Shown piece by piece: positions 54,681-64,000 of a stretch of DNA of 64,000 nt. A model generated the notes under the pieces. The model searched no databases and was not told the DNA's origin. It saw only the letters and a list, made by a program, of their open reading frames with translations. Position 1 is the stretch's first letter; each line of letters begins with the position of its first letter. This DNA comes from Apoda limacodes (taxonomy: Eukaryota > Arthropoda > Insecta > Lepidoptera > Limacodidae): positions 372,001 through 436,000 of the forward strand of contig OX291545.1 of NCBI GenBank assembly GCA_946406115.1, in the 5' to 3' direction. The position numbers and the translations under genes are program-made.

Positions 54681-55700
54681 TGTTTGTGGCATTTAAAAAT
54701 AGCTAAGTGTGCAAAGTGTTCAAAAATTGTGTCCAAAAAAAACCCTGGATTACATTGCGGCAAGTGTAATAAACGGTGTATGTGTATCAATAACGAACGA
54801 ACAGTTAAATGCATTGTTTTCAACTGAGTCATTGGACTGGAAGTGCAAAAATTGTACAGATTTTGCGAAACCAAAGCGACTGTCTTTTATAATACCAGAT
54901 GGTGAGGAAAAAGATAACACTGATTTGAAGTCAGTCATTGAGAGCACAGTATCCCAGGTTCTAAGTCAGATTCGGAAGGAAGTTAGTGAAATCATAAGGG
55001 TAGAATTACAAAGTTCCTTAAAATTCTATTCTGACAAAGTTGATGAATTTGGCACAAAATTAAAATCATATGAAAAAAATATTAAGAATATTGAAAAACA
55101 AAACATGATTAAAAAATAACTACAAAAATCTTAGCCTAAAGTATAAGGTGCTGCAAAATAAATGTCCTAGAACTCAATGGTTTAGCAAACAACGTGGAAA
55201 AATGTGGATTAGTGGAACAGAAGGAAAAAAAACCTTGTCAATATATCTAAAATCGTAGCTGAAAAAATTATGCAAAACCCAAATGATATCATAAAATCAT
55301 ATCGAAAGAAAAAAAATCGTTCACATGCATCACAAAAGTCGGAATCGGTGATTGTTGCGGTGCTACGTGATGGGGCCCGAGATGCATGGCTAGAAGCTGC
55401 CAAGAAAATCCAAATTACGGCAAAGGAACTGGGCAGCAACGAAGACAACCGTGTCTACTTACGGGAATCACTGAAACCGCATTCGTCATTTCTACTATGG
55501 AAAACTAAACAGGAGTTAAAAGAATACTATAAATTTATATGGTGTAAAAATAGCTCAATACTGTTATGTAGGAAGGAAAAAGAAAAAATTGTTACGATAA
55601 GAAGTCTACATGATTTAGAGAAGGTTTTGGCAGAATGCAAGAAAAATGTTTGCCAGATAACAGCTATGACTGATACAATTTTAAATATTTTTAAATAATT
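54681..55700 (+). pseudogene. ORF1 of outer LINE (PHD-type finger and FP-like domain)
   Basis: The N-terminal end (about 54695-54850) reads KCAKCSKIVSKKNPGLHCGK and then WKCKNCTDFAKP in another frame: a PHD-like zinc finger as found in ORF1 of many insect CR1-group LINEs. A coiled-coil-prone stretch follows (KSVIESTVSQVLSQIRKEV). After a break near 55120, the domain similar to baculovirus FP protein appears (55270-55700: RDGARDAWLEAAKKIQITAK, RESLKPHSSFLLWKTKQELK). These proteins bind nucleic acid. There are two or more frame changes. Confidence 0.65.
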
Positions 55701-55771
55701 AATTCATTTTAAATGTCATTATATGTAGAAATAATATAATACTGCATAAGTAAATAGTAAAAATTAAAATA

Positions 55772-56150
55772 TTGTTCGACATTGGAACAGCAATCAAGCA
55801 TACCATATCGCCCAGCGAGATAGTATCGGTTCACCGAGTTCCCCACGCAGACCCCAAGCAACAACAACCAAAAAACATTATAGTCAAATTTACATCGAGG
55901 GTAGCTCGCGATAACATGCTAACAGCATTCCGGTCAGCGCGAGGCCTAAAGACGGACCAACTATAAATTACCGACCAGCCGCATACCATCTATATCAACG
56001 AACACCTGACACTGAATAATAAACCATTATTTCGCGAGTGTCGAGAAGCCGCAAGGACACATAACTACAAATACGTGTGGATCAAACATGGAACAATACT
56101 AGTGCGTAAAACTGATACTTCACCTGTATTTGCAGTGCGGTACGGCAGCG
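55772..56150 (+). pseudogene. ORF1 C-terminal (FP-like) fragment of inner LINE
   Basis: Reads SPSEIVSVHRVPHADPKQQQ, NIIVKFTSRVARDNMLTAFR, then after a TAA at about 55964 YINEHLTLNNKPLFRECREA and WIKHGTILVRKTDTSPV. This is the same domain type as in the outer LINE's ORF1 but clearly another copy, since the same end region is present twice within 450 bp. The N-terminal half is missing, so the inner LINE is 5' truncated. Confidence 0.65.
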
Positions 56151-57439
56151 ACATTTAAAAGATTAATAATAACACGTAACGCGGTAGTTATGGTTTGTTT
56201 TTTAGAGACTCACATAACAGGTATTATGATATATATAAGTTTTAACTACGCAACCGATTACAACTGTTACTCAAACCATATTATAACAATAACGGTTATA
56301 ATGCTTTTTCGTTTATTTGGCGATACTACAGACTGATTTATTTAGTTATTATATCGAGCACTATATTAATGTGTTTTTTGTATTATGTGTTTTTTTTTAA
56401 ACTATTTAGTGATTTAGTTTCAAACCTAAAGCATTGTTCAAGGGTAAGCACTGAGAGTAAAACACTCAATTTTGACTTTAAGTATTACGGAACGGAAGAG
56501 CTAATTTACTACAAAATATGTGATCAGGCAATGTTTATTAAAAATATAACGAAAATACGAGTCGAAACGTATGCCCCGCGCTCCGCCACACTTACCTTTG
56601 ACCACGTCATAATAGAACTACCCATAGGTCGATTGTCCCGGCACATCATTAGTGCTGCATACATTCCTCCTAATCAAAACCCTGACATGTACAAATCTCA
56701 CTTCAGAAACCTGCAAAACATATTCGGAACCAAAACTACAGACGGGTACTGCTCGCCTGCGCCAGCAACCCTAGTGCCGATTGATAACTTACACCCCCCT
56801 TTTTATACAATCATGCCGAGCACCAGCTCCACAGTTGTTGGGCTCACACGTAAGGCCCGTACAAAATATTGTTTTACGAAAGCCAATTATACAGTAATTA
56901 ATAACGAAATTTCGAACATAGACTGGGATTCACTTTTTTTAAAGCGTCAGCGGAATCTGCGACTTCCTTGTTTTATGAAGTTATTTACGGCTTAATAAAA
57001 AAGCACGTGCCTCGTAAAAGAATTAAAACACATAAATTCCCTCCATGGTTTACCACAGCACTCATTCACATATATAAAAATAAAAATAATGCGTGGATCA
57101 GATGGAAGAAATACCACAATAAGTCAGATTATGAGATTTTTTCTCTGTACAGAAAACGCTTTAAACTTTAATCACATAAGTGTTATCAAAATTACATAAA
57201 AACAGTTGAAAATAGCATTAAAGATAACATTAAATACTTTTGGACTTACATTTATAATAAAAAAATACATTCTTGCATTCCAAGCACGGTTACTTACAAA
57301 AATCTTAGCACTAATAAACCTGAAGAAATATGTAACTAATTCTCAATTTTTTTTTAATCAGTTTTCGAACCCTCTAGTATCTCTGACAACTACCAAACAG
57401 ATGACCATCTTGGCAGCGATAGTAACATTCATATCACCG

Positions 57440-58884
57440 ACTTTAAAGTATCCTGTGACGAAGTTTTAAAAGAACTACATGCTCTTGACTTATCTAAAGG
57501 ACCAGGCCCAGATAATATTCCACCAGTTTTCTTATATAATACTGCTAAGGCTATTTGTATACCGTTATGTTGCATTTTGAACAAATGTTTATCAGAAGGC
57601 GTCTTCCCTAGCATCTGGAAAACTGCAAACGTTGTTCTAATACACAAGAGTGGCTCTAAAAAACAGGTGGAACTTTATCGTCCTATCTCGATACTTTGCA
57701 CGCTGTCGAAGGTGTTTGAAAGAATTGTATACAATAACCTGTATCCTCACTTGCATAATAATATCATACCGCAGCAACACGGTTTTGTGCAACAACGCTC
57801 AACTGTTACCAATCTCCTAGTATACACAACATATCTGTTTGAAAGTATCGACAGTAATAAACAGGTAGACATTGTATACACTGACTTTCGAAAGGCCTTT
57901 GACAGAGTGGATCACAAACTTCTTCTCGACAAAATTGCATATAACGGCATTCGTGGAAACTTATGGCGCTGGTTTAAGTCTTACATTACAAACCGTACCC
58001 AAAAAGTGGTGATTCAAGGTTATAAGTCTCTGGTTGAAGTAACTACGTCTGGCGTGCCGCAGGGATCTATACTAGGACCGTTATTATTTACACTTTTTAT
58101 CAACGATATTAACCAATGCTTCAAATTCTGCAAATTCCTTTTATATGCTGACTACTTTAAAGCATATCACACCATAGAGTCTAATGAAGACTATTATAAG
58201 TACCAAGAAGACCTGCACCGTTTGTCCGATTACTGTAGCACGAACAAAATAGACCTAAGCATTAATAAATGCAAAACAATAACGTTCACAAAAAAACGAA
58301 ACATTATTAGACAGTCATATAAATTATAAGGCATACAGTTAGAAAAGGTTAACATTATTAAAGACCTTGGAATCACACTTGACAATAAGTTGCACTTCGA
58401 CTATCACATCGAAAACATAATAAACAAGGCTTTTAAAATGTACGGTTTTGTCATGCGCACAACGTCTGAATTTAGCAAAACATCCACATTCAGATATCTC
58501 TTCAGTTCGTTGATTCGACCACAAATTGAATACGCCGTAACAATATGGAATCCGTTTTACAGAAAATACGCTGATAATTTAGAAATAATACAAAAAAAGT
58601 TTTTCCGTTCTGTTCACTTTAAATGTCGAAATAACACGTTGCCATACTCTCAACTTCTAAAAAAGTATGACTTGCTTAGTTTGAAATCCAGAAGGACTCT
58701 TTTAGATGCAATGTTTTTGTTCAACATATGCCATAGCAAGTACGACTGTATCGATTTAAACAAGAACCTACAAGAACTAACAGCGCCCGTCACGACTACA
58801 CCAGCTGTTCGCCACTGGTCGCTGCCGTACCAATGCCGGAGTTCGCTCTCCTATACATCGCTTAGTACAGTCGTACAATTCTAA
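57440..58884 (+). pseudogene. Inner LINE reverse transcriptase, nearly intact
   Basis: Before 57577 another frame gives LHALDLSKGPGPDNIPPVF. The main frame 57577-58329 has ELYRPISILCTLSKVFERIV, HGFVQQRSTVTNLLVYTT, DIVYTDFRKAFDRVDHKLL, SGVPQGSILGPLLFTLFIND and FLLYADYFKAYH, where the usual YADD is YADY. After a stop at 58327-58329 the C-terminal part (58390-58884) reads LIRPQIEYAVTIWNPFYRKY. Loss of the second aspartate and the stop make it inactive. The endonuclease before it (56369-56995) is also broken. Confidence 0.75.
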
Positions 58885-59341
58885 TTTTAACACCTTAGAC
58901 CTCTTCTCATTGTCCAGCCACGCATTTAAAAGGGCTGTTATGGAAAAAATAAAGGACATAAAATAAAAGGCAACTTTATAACTTCATGTATGTATATGTA
59001 TATATTAGTTAGTTAAATAGTTAGTAAGTTAAGCAATTTATTCCGTTAATTAATTAGTAAATTTTTATCATTAGGACTAATTCTTTCTATGTATCTGTTT
59101 TTGCTCTTTATCTTTAATCACCGAATGTAATTAACCACTACTTCACCTGTGAATTTATTTATCTGTATTTTACCACCCCGTTCACTTAAAAATGTTCGCA
59201 TAAATAAGACGTTTAGTCAATATGGGATTAACGCTGTTGCCGATGCATTAATAACTATTTAGCTATAGAATACGAAAATTTATTGTAATATTGAATGTAT
59301 CACTGTTTGTTAACCTAAATAAATGAAAAAAAAAAAGTAAA

Positions 59342-61720
59342 ATGGATGACATAAATTCCAGCTTTATAGAATATAACTGTAACACCTGGCAAGACTTTGA
59401 AAAGAAGATAAACAGCTTAAACGACGCTATGACTTTCTTCCATGTTAATATACGTTCAATGACAAGAAAATCCGATCAACTAGAGTATCTTATATGTAAT
59501 TGTAAGCAACCGATTCATATAATTATCATTACTGAAGCTAACATCAAAAATGAATCTAAAGAGCTATTTAAATTACCGAACTATGAGATGTACACTGAGA
59601 CGAGAACAGGGAAAAAAGGGTGTGATTTTGTATGAACATAAAAAAAATAATTTCAGTAGGTATAGTGTATGTGTCAAAGAATTTGAATGTATAACAGGTG
59701 AGATAATATTAAATAACCGTAGGGTAGATTTGACAGCAGTGTATCGGCCGCCTCACTTACAAAAGACACGATTCACAAATGAATTATGTGACGTTATCGG
59801 CATATGTTCTAGTAAGCTAGACTATACAGTTATGGGTGATATGATCATAGATATAAAGCAAATCGACACAGCTGCAACATATTACCTGAACTCATTGAGT
59901 GAGCTGGGACATAAGTGCTGCCTAAACCAGTACACACGTATAGAGATAAGAGATAAGCACATATCTAAATCGTGTATAGACCATATCTTTATACGTAACA
60001 TCAAAGGGCACACAGTGATAACTACTACAGTGAGCATTGCGCCGGTCGACCACTTTATAACTGGTTGTGCGATACTAGAGGCATCAGCGGATAAATCACC
60101 ACAGCCCCAGTTTGTAAACAAAATAGATAACAAAAAATTACAGTCTGAGTTAAGCAAAATTGATTGGCGCATACCGCTTAAATATGATAATCCAAACATG
60201 ATTGTAAACTATATAATTGAGCAATTTACAACTGGATATACAAATAGTAAATATAGTGTCAAAGTAGGGAATCTAAGTAAAAGGAAAACATGTATATGGG
60301 CAAACTACAAATTAACAAAAATGTGTAAAAAACGAGATGAGCTATTTAAGGTATGGAAAAGGGATGGTAATCCAAAAATAGACTTGTTTATAACAAATAT
60401 AGAAACCAGATAAATCGTTATATTCAAAATTTAAAGAATAATCATATAAAACAAGAAGTATGTAATAACTTCAAAAATACAAAAAAAGTCTGGGAAATTA
60501 TTAACAGCCTAAGTGGTAAAATATCTATATGCATTGATAAAATTATACTAAAAGCCTTTCAAATAAACACTTCCACTCTAGCTAAAAAAAATTCATATGA
60601 TTTCCATAATAATTTTTAAAAAAATTCTTCGTCTTGCAATAAATCTCTTTTAGACCCTAATACTTATAAAATCAACACAGCCAGTATGAGACTACAAAAA
60701 GCAAAACCATCATGTATTGAAAAAAATATAAAACAAATTAATAATAAAAAAAAAGTCCGGGTTTTGATAGTATCAGAGCATCTCATATTAAAAAAAATTA
60801 CACAGAGTTGGTACCTTTAATAACCCACTTAATTAGCCGATGTATTGCTACTTCAATTTACCCTGATAAATTAAAGATTAACCGATCGATAAAAATGGGG
60901 AACCGAACCGATATATAAAAATGGGGATCACAAGGACTATAATAATTATAGATCCATAAATATATTATCTTCTATAGATAAAATTATTGAAAGGTTTTTG
61001 GGTAATAAAATCAATGCATAAGGTATACCAAAAATAATATTATAAATAAAAAACAATTTGGATTTCAAAAACATAAAAGTACTACACAGCTGTTGTAACA
61101 ATTTTCAAATAAAGTTAACGAGTACCTAAATGATAAAAACATGTGCTTTTTAAGGAAAGCTTTTTTGTCTTTAAAGATTTCAGCAAAGCTTTCGATACTT
61201 TGGAATAATCGACTATTTTTGAAAAATAAGAACAAAATGGTATACAAGGCCCTTTACTAAAATTGCTAAAAAATTATCACCACAATCGGTATACAACAAT
61301 GAAAATAGGAAACGATTTTAGTAAACATAAATACACAGAGAGAGGAACAGCACAAGGATCTATAATCGGTGCTAAAAAATACTTAATATATGCTAACGAT
61401 ATGCCTAACACTATAAAAAGAAGCACTGTATACCAATTTTCCGACGACACCTGCCTTTTGGTAGCTCATGGAAGTATTGAGGAAGCCCAAAAACTATTTC
61501 AATATGACTTGTTTTGAAAATAGGCTCATGATGTTGGTTTAATAATAAACGAGAAGAAAACTAAAGTTTTGCAAATACACTCTTCTCATAACAAATCTGA
61601 GGTAGTCCCAGTTGTTATTGCTCATTCCCACCAATGTTTACATCAAGATAATTTTATGTGTTCGTGTACGCCTTTACAACTTGTTGATAAGCATATGTAC
61701 GGTAAGTTACAAAACATATA
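59342..61720 (+). pseudogene. Outer LINE ORF2 (endonuclease and RT), broken
   Basis: Starts MDDINSSFIEYNCNTW at 59342; the endonuclease spans 59342-60413 over a frame change near 59600. FFHVNIRSMTRKSDQLEYLI, TAVYRPPHLQKTRF and SCIDHIFIRNI are visible, and the last catalytic part reads APVDHFITGCAI. RT remnants (60740-61660) show NNYRSINILSSIDKIIERF, KKQFGFQKHKSTTQLL, FKDFSKAFDTL and QFSDDTCLLVAHGS with several stops. It is the continuation of the ORF1 at 54681-55700, separated from it by the inner LINE. Confidence 0.7.
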
Positions 61721-61866
61721 GTTTCAAAACAAAAGAGAATGGCATGGCGTAGTCACTCACACACTTAAAGAAATAAAGTAATATGTCTTGATATTACTCA
61801 GGTTCTCTGAGTAATATTAATTTCATTTAATATTGTATATAATAATTTCACTAGGAAAATTATTGT

Positions 61867-61952
61867 ATCCGTAGCCTAGTGGATAGACGTATCAGATCTT
61901 AATACGTGTACTCAGTGCAATGCAGGTTGTGGATTCGAATCTCATGGCTTTA
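61867..61952 (+). repeat. tRNA-like module in mariner copy 2
   Basis: Starts GTATCCGTAGCCTAGTGGAT (A-box-like) and contains GTGGATTCGAATCTCATGG (B-box-like). It matches the module at 34105-34185 apart from a short extra TGCAATGCAGG before the B box. Confidence 0.55.
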
Positions 61953-62269
61953 TTTTTGTTTTTGTTACATTTTACGAATTATGAATAACTTGTTCAGTTA
62001 AACAGCTTAGACCAATTGCCTAATAGCTACTAAGTTAGTAGCGGACACTACGTGGGTAGACATGTTATTTTTGTCGTTGCCGATTTGTTTCTGGGGGTGC
62101 TTGTGCTGACAAGGTTGTTTGGTGTTTTTATTAAGCTATTAAGTTAGATGCGGTCACTACATAGGTAGCCATTTTATTTTTGTCGTGTCGTTGTGAATGA
62201 TACTGCTTGTGTTGATAAGGTTGTTTGGTGTTTATATATTATATAAATATATTTTTTTGCTGAAAATAA

Positions 62270-63156
62270 TATGCAGGCCAATATTAATATTCAAGAGAGG
62301 ATGCGTATTATAGAACTATATAATATGGGTTACAATATATCTCAAATTTGAAATGAGACTGGTTTTACCGTAAGTATTTTATTTGATGTTAATGTTATAT
62401 CATAATTCTTATATCAAAATATTATAATCTAAAAAAAATTAAAATATAATTCAGTAGTTTTAAAAATGTTTATTTTGATCTGGCTATTTGGTTTTTAGTG
62501 GATTACCGTAAAGCGTTGGATTTCACGCAACCATGAGGAGGGTAATTTATAAGCTCGACCTCGAAGTGGACCTTCGCGGTACATTGATGCGACTCGAAGT
62601 AGATTTATGGTGGAACAATGGTTTCAACCCGACTGCTGTGTTTGGGAACATGTTTAATACACACTGTTCGTCTAGCTGTGGTTGCGCTAAATAGTATAGG
62701 CAATACGAAAAAGAACTTGTATCTTGATTCGGCCTTCATCATCTTCGGATGGCTAAGGCCATGGAAGGTGGTGGGATCGTATTTGTTCGTCTAGCTCTGC
62801 ATATTGAAGGATTGCATCATAGAAAGCCAGCCAAAAAACCCTTTTTAACTAATACCCATAAACAAAATAGATTGTTGTTAGCAAGGGAGTATTTAGATTT
62901 TGACTGGGAGCGCACCTCATTCACCGATGAGAAGTCGTGTGTATCATCTGAAAACGGGAGGCTTTATTTGTGGCGCAGAAATGGAACCCGTTATGCAAAA
63001 CAAAATGTTGTCCCAAATATGGAATCTGGACGGATATCACTTAATATGGGGGTGGATGACTGCGGCTGGTCCATAGAAATCCTATGGGGTTTGATAGTAC
63101 AAAGATGGGACATGCGAAATGAAAGAACTACAGAGTCATTAGGGCTCACTGTGTAG
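62270..63156 (+). pseudogene. Mariner transposase with internal deletion
   Basis: NINIQERMRIIELYNMGYN at 62280 is the helix-turn-helix start. The best piece is 62749-63156 with RLALHIEGLHHRKPAKKP, YLDFDWERTSFTDEKSCVSS, holding the first catalytic aspartate, and NGRLYLWRRNGTRYAKQN. The second aspartate block is deleted. An extra 100 bp near 62680-62770 has no counterpart in copy 1 and looks like a small insertion. It cannot be active. Confidence 0.7.
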
Positions 63157-63182
63157 AAATTTGGGACAATATTAGAGATTCA

Positions 63183-64000
63183 GAGAGGTAGGGCACTGCA
63201 AGTACTCGCTCGAATAAGCCATCCGAACAACTAAAGCAGGGCATAGCGAGTACTTGCTCGAATGAGCGGCCCGAACTGGGGAAGTACCTCCACCTTACAG
63301 AAAACCGCGGCCATAATAACACTAACATTGAGTAGTGTTGTGTTCCTGGCGGTGAGTAAGGTTGCCAGAGCTCTTTGAGGATTCGCTGCGCGGACAGCGG
63401 TGGACCGGCGGTGCTTGTTGCTGTCATGCTCGGCATAGACGCGGCGTGCTGGTTCGGCAGTCAGGGAGACCTTATGAAACGGCTGACAGCTGGCCGTCCG
63501 CAGGTTGAACGGGATCCCGAACCCAGGGATCACTTAATCTCCGCCCTGGGAGGCTGATCCGCCAGCCTGTGTGTATCTGAAGTCGTAGTCGTGCCGGAGA
63601 AGGAGACCGGAGTGGACCCGGCTACTACAACAGAGGAAGATTAGGGGCCCTTCCGCTCGCCGCACCTTTTGTCCTCTAAGCTGTCTGGGCAGTGAATCCT
63701 CATCCTTAGTCTTAGTAACATCATACCTTCACTAACCCGGCTACAAACTCGAACACAATTTTATGAGTCGTGCCGGTTTATGTATGTTCGTCCGGGAGGA
63801 TATCTGCTGTCGCCGCCTTCATAGCCTTGAAGGCAGGGACCTGTCGATATTGTAGGTGCGCGTAGATTACGGCTGCCACACTCGTATCTATGCGTGCCTA
63901 TCCAGGTCTCATAGCGGTGACACGGACGTACTCGACTCTTCACGCACCTGAGTTTGACGACTGACAAAGTTCTAGAGCAATATCCCACAGCAGAACTAGT
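63183..64000 (+). mobile_element. LINE 5' region, copy 2, continues beyond the window
   Basis: Corresponds to the reverse complement of 43260-44285. The 5' UTR (63183-63715) is well conserved. The segment equivalent to the ATG and first about 55 codons of the endonuclease is deleted at about 63719: sequence jumps from AGTCTTAGTAACATC straight to CATACCTTCACTAACCCGGC. It then continues with MFVREDICCRRLHSLE-like and RIYACLSRSHSGDTDV-like coding to the window end. Confidence 0.7.

Larger units (their letters stand above)
55770..59337 (+). mobile_element. Inner LINE (CR1/Jockey-like), inserted between ORF1 and ORF2 of the outer LINE
   Basis: Carries its own ORF1 C-terminus (55772-56150), endonuclease (56369-56995), RT (57577-58329) and RT C-terminus (58390-58884), then a 3' UTR ending AATAAATGAAAAAAAAAAA at about 59337. 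The outer LINE's ORF1 ends just upstream and its ORF2 starts just downstream at 59342. AGTAAAA at about 55755 and 59336 may be the target duplication. Confidence 0.75.
61720..63182 (+). mobile_element. Tc1/mariner-type transposon copy 2, with tRNA-like module
   Basis: Matches the reverse complement of 32700-34312 along its length, except for a deletion of roughly 240 bp in the transposase: the frame jumps from MGVDDCGWSIE to ILWGLIVQRWDMRNERTT, skipping the segment with the second catalytic aspartate. It ends CACTGTGTAGAAATTTGGG...AGATTCAGA, where a LINE begins. Confidence 0.7.

Noticed and set aside
32239..63182. One large inverted duplication of the right half of the window
   Set aside because: The paired repeats are not in mirror order and the sequence between them does not match.
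1..64000. CRISPR arrays, bacterial operons or rRNA genes
   Set aside because: None of the tandem repeats has spacer structure, and all coding signals are eukaryotic mobile-element or virus-like types.

Overview
The window is gene-poor eukaryotic DNA built almost entirely of nested, mostly decayed transposable elements. An insect host, probably a moth or butterfly, is likely. The repeat at 32239-32641 resembles one I know as abundant in lepidopteran genomes; the LINE tails, BEL/Pao, errantivirus-like Gypsy and mariner remnants fit. No ordinary host gene is certain. The best candidates are a small two-exon THAP-domain gene (44648-47669) and a doubtful two-exon ORF (38692-39428).

The centrepiece is an integrated virus-like DNA element of about 16.8 kb (13644-30434) of the Polinton/Maverick type, the group that includes adintoviruses. 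It is bounded by 167-bp terminal inverted repeats (TIRs), each holding about 2.8 tandem copies of a 60-bp unit. Rightward genes fill the left half: a spliced gene of unknown function, a family B DNA polymerase, and three unknown small genes. Leftward genes fill the right half: FtsK/HerA-type ATPase, a conserved DUF8207-like protein, a fibre-like small protein, a retroviral-type integrase with chromodomain, a PLA2/pX-like fusion, an adenain-like protease, penton-like protein, a 56-aa protein, major capsid protein and an exonuclease-like protein. The two halves converge near 22.9-23.0 kb with poly(A) signals on both strands. Polymerase, integrase, ATPase, capsid, DUF8207-like and exonuclease-like genes carry stops or frameshifts, while PLA2/pX, protease, penton, the 56-aa gene and several unknown genes are open. 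It is therefore a fairly young fossil. Three uninterrupted leftward gene junctions, and a fourth once a frameshift is allowed for, share the same four bases ATGA as stop and start. This looks like built-in coupled translation and is the most unusual signal in the window.

Layout: 1-8510, a BEL/Pao retrotransposon split by two reverse-strand LINEs. 8700-10075, a composite repeat ending in a Jockey-like reverse transcriptase tail. 11286-13380, an errantivirus-like Gypsy remnant with env. 13644-30434, the Polinton-like element. 30435-30764, a second copy of the composite repeat. 31784-32641, a tRNA-like SINE head and the lepidopteran repeat. 32700-34312, a mariner with a tRNA-like module. 34380-36762, a Copia element split by a hAT-type MITE. 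37595-38220, an RTE LINE. 39765-44285, two reverse-strand LINEs. 44648-47669, the THAP gene, whose intron holds a 1.7-kb foldback element. 48900-53340, a Gypsy element with a MITE in its reverse transcriptase. 53377-54180, a LINE fragment. 54680-61720, one LINE with another inserted between its ORF1 and ORF2. 61720-63182, a second mariner copy. 63183-64000, the 5' part of a LINE running off the window.
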